Positions 23,179 through 23,935 of a stretch of 23,935 bases of DNA are shown piece by piece (the stretch's first letter is position 1; every line of letters begins with the position of its first letter). The DNA is taken from NCBI GenBank assembly GCA_905235955.1, contig CAJONN010000006.1, positions 1-23,935 of the forward strand. The letters run 5' to 3'. The position numbers were made by a program, and so were the translations under genes. Source of the DNA: an uncultured Marinilabiliaceae bacterium (GTDB lineage Bacteria; Bacteroidota; Bacteroidia; Bacteroidales; Marinilabiliaceae). The notes beneath the pieces were generated by a model. It was given only the letters and a program-made list of their open reading frames with translations, had not been told where the DNA came from and searched no databases.

Positions 23179-23935
23179 AAAGTATCACATTATGGTCGGT
23201 GAGCCATTCAGTCACATCTAATGAAGTTCCAGCCATGCACGTTGACAATAGCTTGTTCATTTCGGCATTACTCAACGCACGTCCATTCAATTTCTTTATT
23301 CCTCCTGCTTTCAGTCCTTTTATTAGTCCTGATAGCTGGTCGATGTAATCTTGCGTGAACAGATGGTTCTTGACAGTACCAAGAACCTTCCCTTTATCCA
23401 ATTTTAATGTATTGACAACAAAATCATAATTGTTAACCATCTGGTTATATCCTGTTGATTCTCGGTTGTTCATAAATTCGGGATATGGAATATTATTTAC
23501 TCCAAGTTTATTATAAAATTCTTGCAATGTATTTCTTGCAACATATTCGTTAGCAAGTTCCATGTATTTACGTGTTTTGCTCCCCCCACTCCCAGCGTAA
23601 CCACTTGTAAGGCTGTTATTATGTCTGTTGTGCGTTATCTCGTGCCAGAATGTAGCCATTGCGTCAGCTTCTTCTTCAGTAATATTAGCACTTTTACCGC
23701 TACCTATTTTACTCAAAGCAGATTTAACATTATCAAGTCTATTTTGCTTTAACCAAATGTTACCGCTCATATCCGTTGAACCATTGTTACCTTGTGCCCT
23801 TTCTATCCAAAGTTTTAAATCTCCTTGAACAAACCATTTATCGCCCATAAGGCTACTATTTATGCGCTTAAATGTATCTTCAACTTGTGCATTTGTTGTG
23901 TAAGATTTTAATAATGTCGCAGGTCTACTATCCCA
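23177..23935 (-). CDS. C-terminal part of a mobile-element protein with an HExxH zinc-peptidase motif (cut by window edge)
   Basis: The minus-strand frame is open for 252 residues from the right edge, beginning WDSRPATLLKSY, so the protein starts outside the window; an internal ATG at 23848 is probably not the start. The motif FWHEITHNRH gives His98, Glu99 and His102 of the visible part, and MELANEYVAR about 25-30 residues later offers a glutamate as a third zinc ligand (Glu126 or Glu130), as in gluzincin metallopeptidases. The region before it is polar, without a signal peptide. Similar HExxH domains occur at the C-termini of large phage head-morphogenesis or minor capsid proteins in Bacteroidota, so a prophage is the likeliest source; a polymorphic toxin is an alternative. 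The motif is seen; the phage link is inferred. Confidence 0.65.
   Translation of the reverse strand, partial: WDSRPATLLKSYTTNAQVEDTFKRINSSLMGDKWFVQGDLKLWIERAQGNNGSTDMSGNIWLKQNRLDNVKSALSKIGSGKSANITEEEADAMATFWHEITHNRHNNSLTSGYAGSGGSKTRKYMELANEYVARNTLQEFYNKLGVNNIPYPEFMNNRESTGYNQMVNNYDFVVNTLKLDKGKVLGTVKNHLFTQDYIDQLSGLIKGLKAGGIKKLNGRALSNAEMNKLLSTCMAGTSLDVTEWLTDHNVIL

Noticed and set aside
1..23935. tRNA, rRNA or CRISPR elements
   Set aside because: I looked through the intergenic stretches and saw no tRNA-like T-arm or cloverleaf and no regularly spaced direct repeats; the only tandem repeats are the heptamers at 3668-3695 and the coding hendecads.

Overview
The window looks like a chromosomal segment of a Bacteroidota bacterium, most likely Bacteroidales. 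Three things point there. Promoters carry the -7 box TAnnTTTG, at several sites with a TTG or TTTG about 20 bases upstream. One gene encodes a trypsin-like protease with a type IX secretion sorting domain. The gene content is typical: a DUF4369/TlpA lipoprotein, a metal-type KdsA, an enlarged SecA, carboxynorspermidine dehydrogenase, MenA and a short Pta. Ribosome binding sites are not obvious, as is usual in this phylum, and several genes seem to start at TTG.

Layout. Positions 1-150 hold the N-terminus of a minus-strand AAA-ATPase-like gene cut by the window edge, followed by 257 bases of hairpin-rich non-coding DNA. Positions 408-4051 are a minus-strand operon, read as SUI1/YciH, RarA, KdsA, TlpA-like lipoprotein. 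A divergent promoter region (4052-4250) then drives a plus-strand run: anchored M23 peptidase, FtsB/DivIC-like protein, small membrane protein, membrane metallophosphoesterase, DEAD-box helicase, Lrp/AsnC regulator. After a structured intergenic region come carboxynorspermidine dehydrogenase, pta, ackA, an NfeD-SPFH pair, an unrecognised small gene, secA, lgt, the secreted protease and menA. Most units from 10.3 to 19.3 kb end in clear hairpin terminators.

The last 1.6 kb (22.3 kb onward) is accessory. It has a REP-associated transposase with a REP-like palindrome inside its own reading frame and a second one just downstream, an orphan 93-residue protein, and the C-terminal part of a protein with an HExxH zinc-peptidase motif, possibly from a prophage or other mobile element.

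Functions. Most of the window is core housekeeping: envelope building and division (KdsA, M23, FtsB, Lgt), export (SecA, then Lgt for lipoproteins and a T9SS cargo protease), acetate and ATP metabolism (Pta-AckA), quinone and polyamine synthesis. I found no complete undescribed defence or biosynthetic system. The best leads are the RAYT/REP arrangement, the two structured non-coding regions, the orphan gene before secA and the mobile right end.
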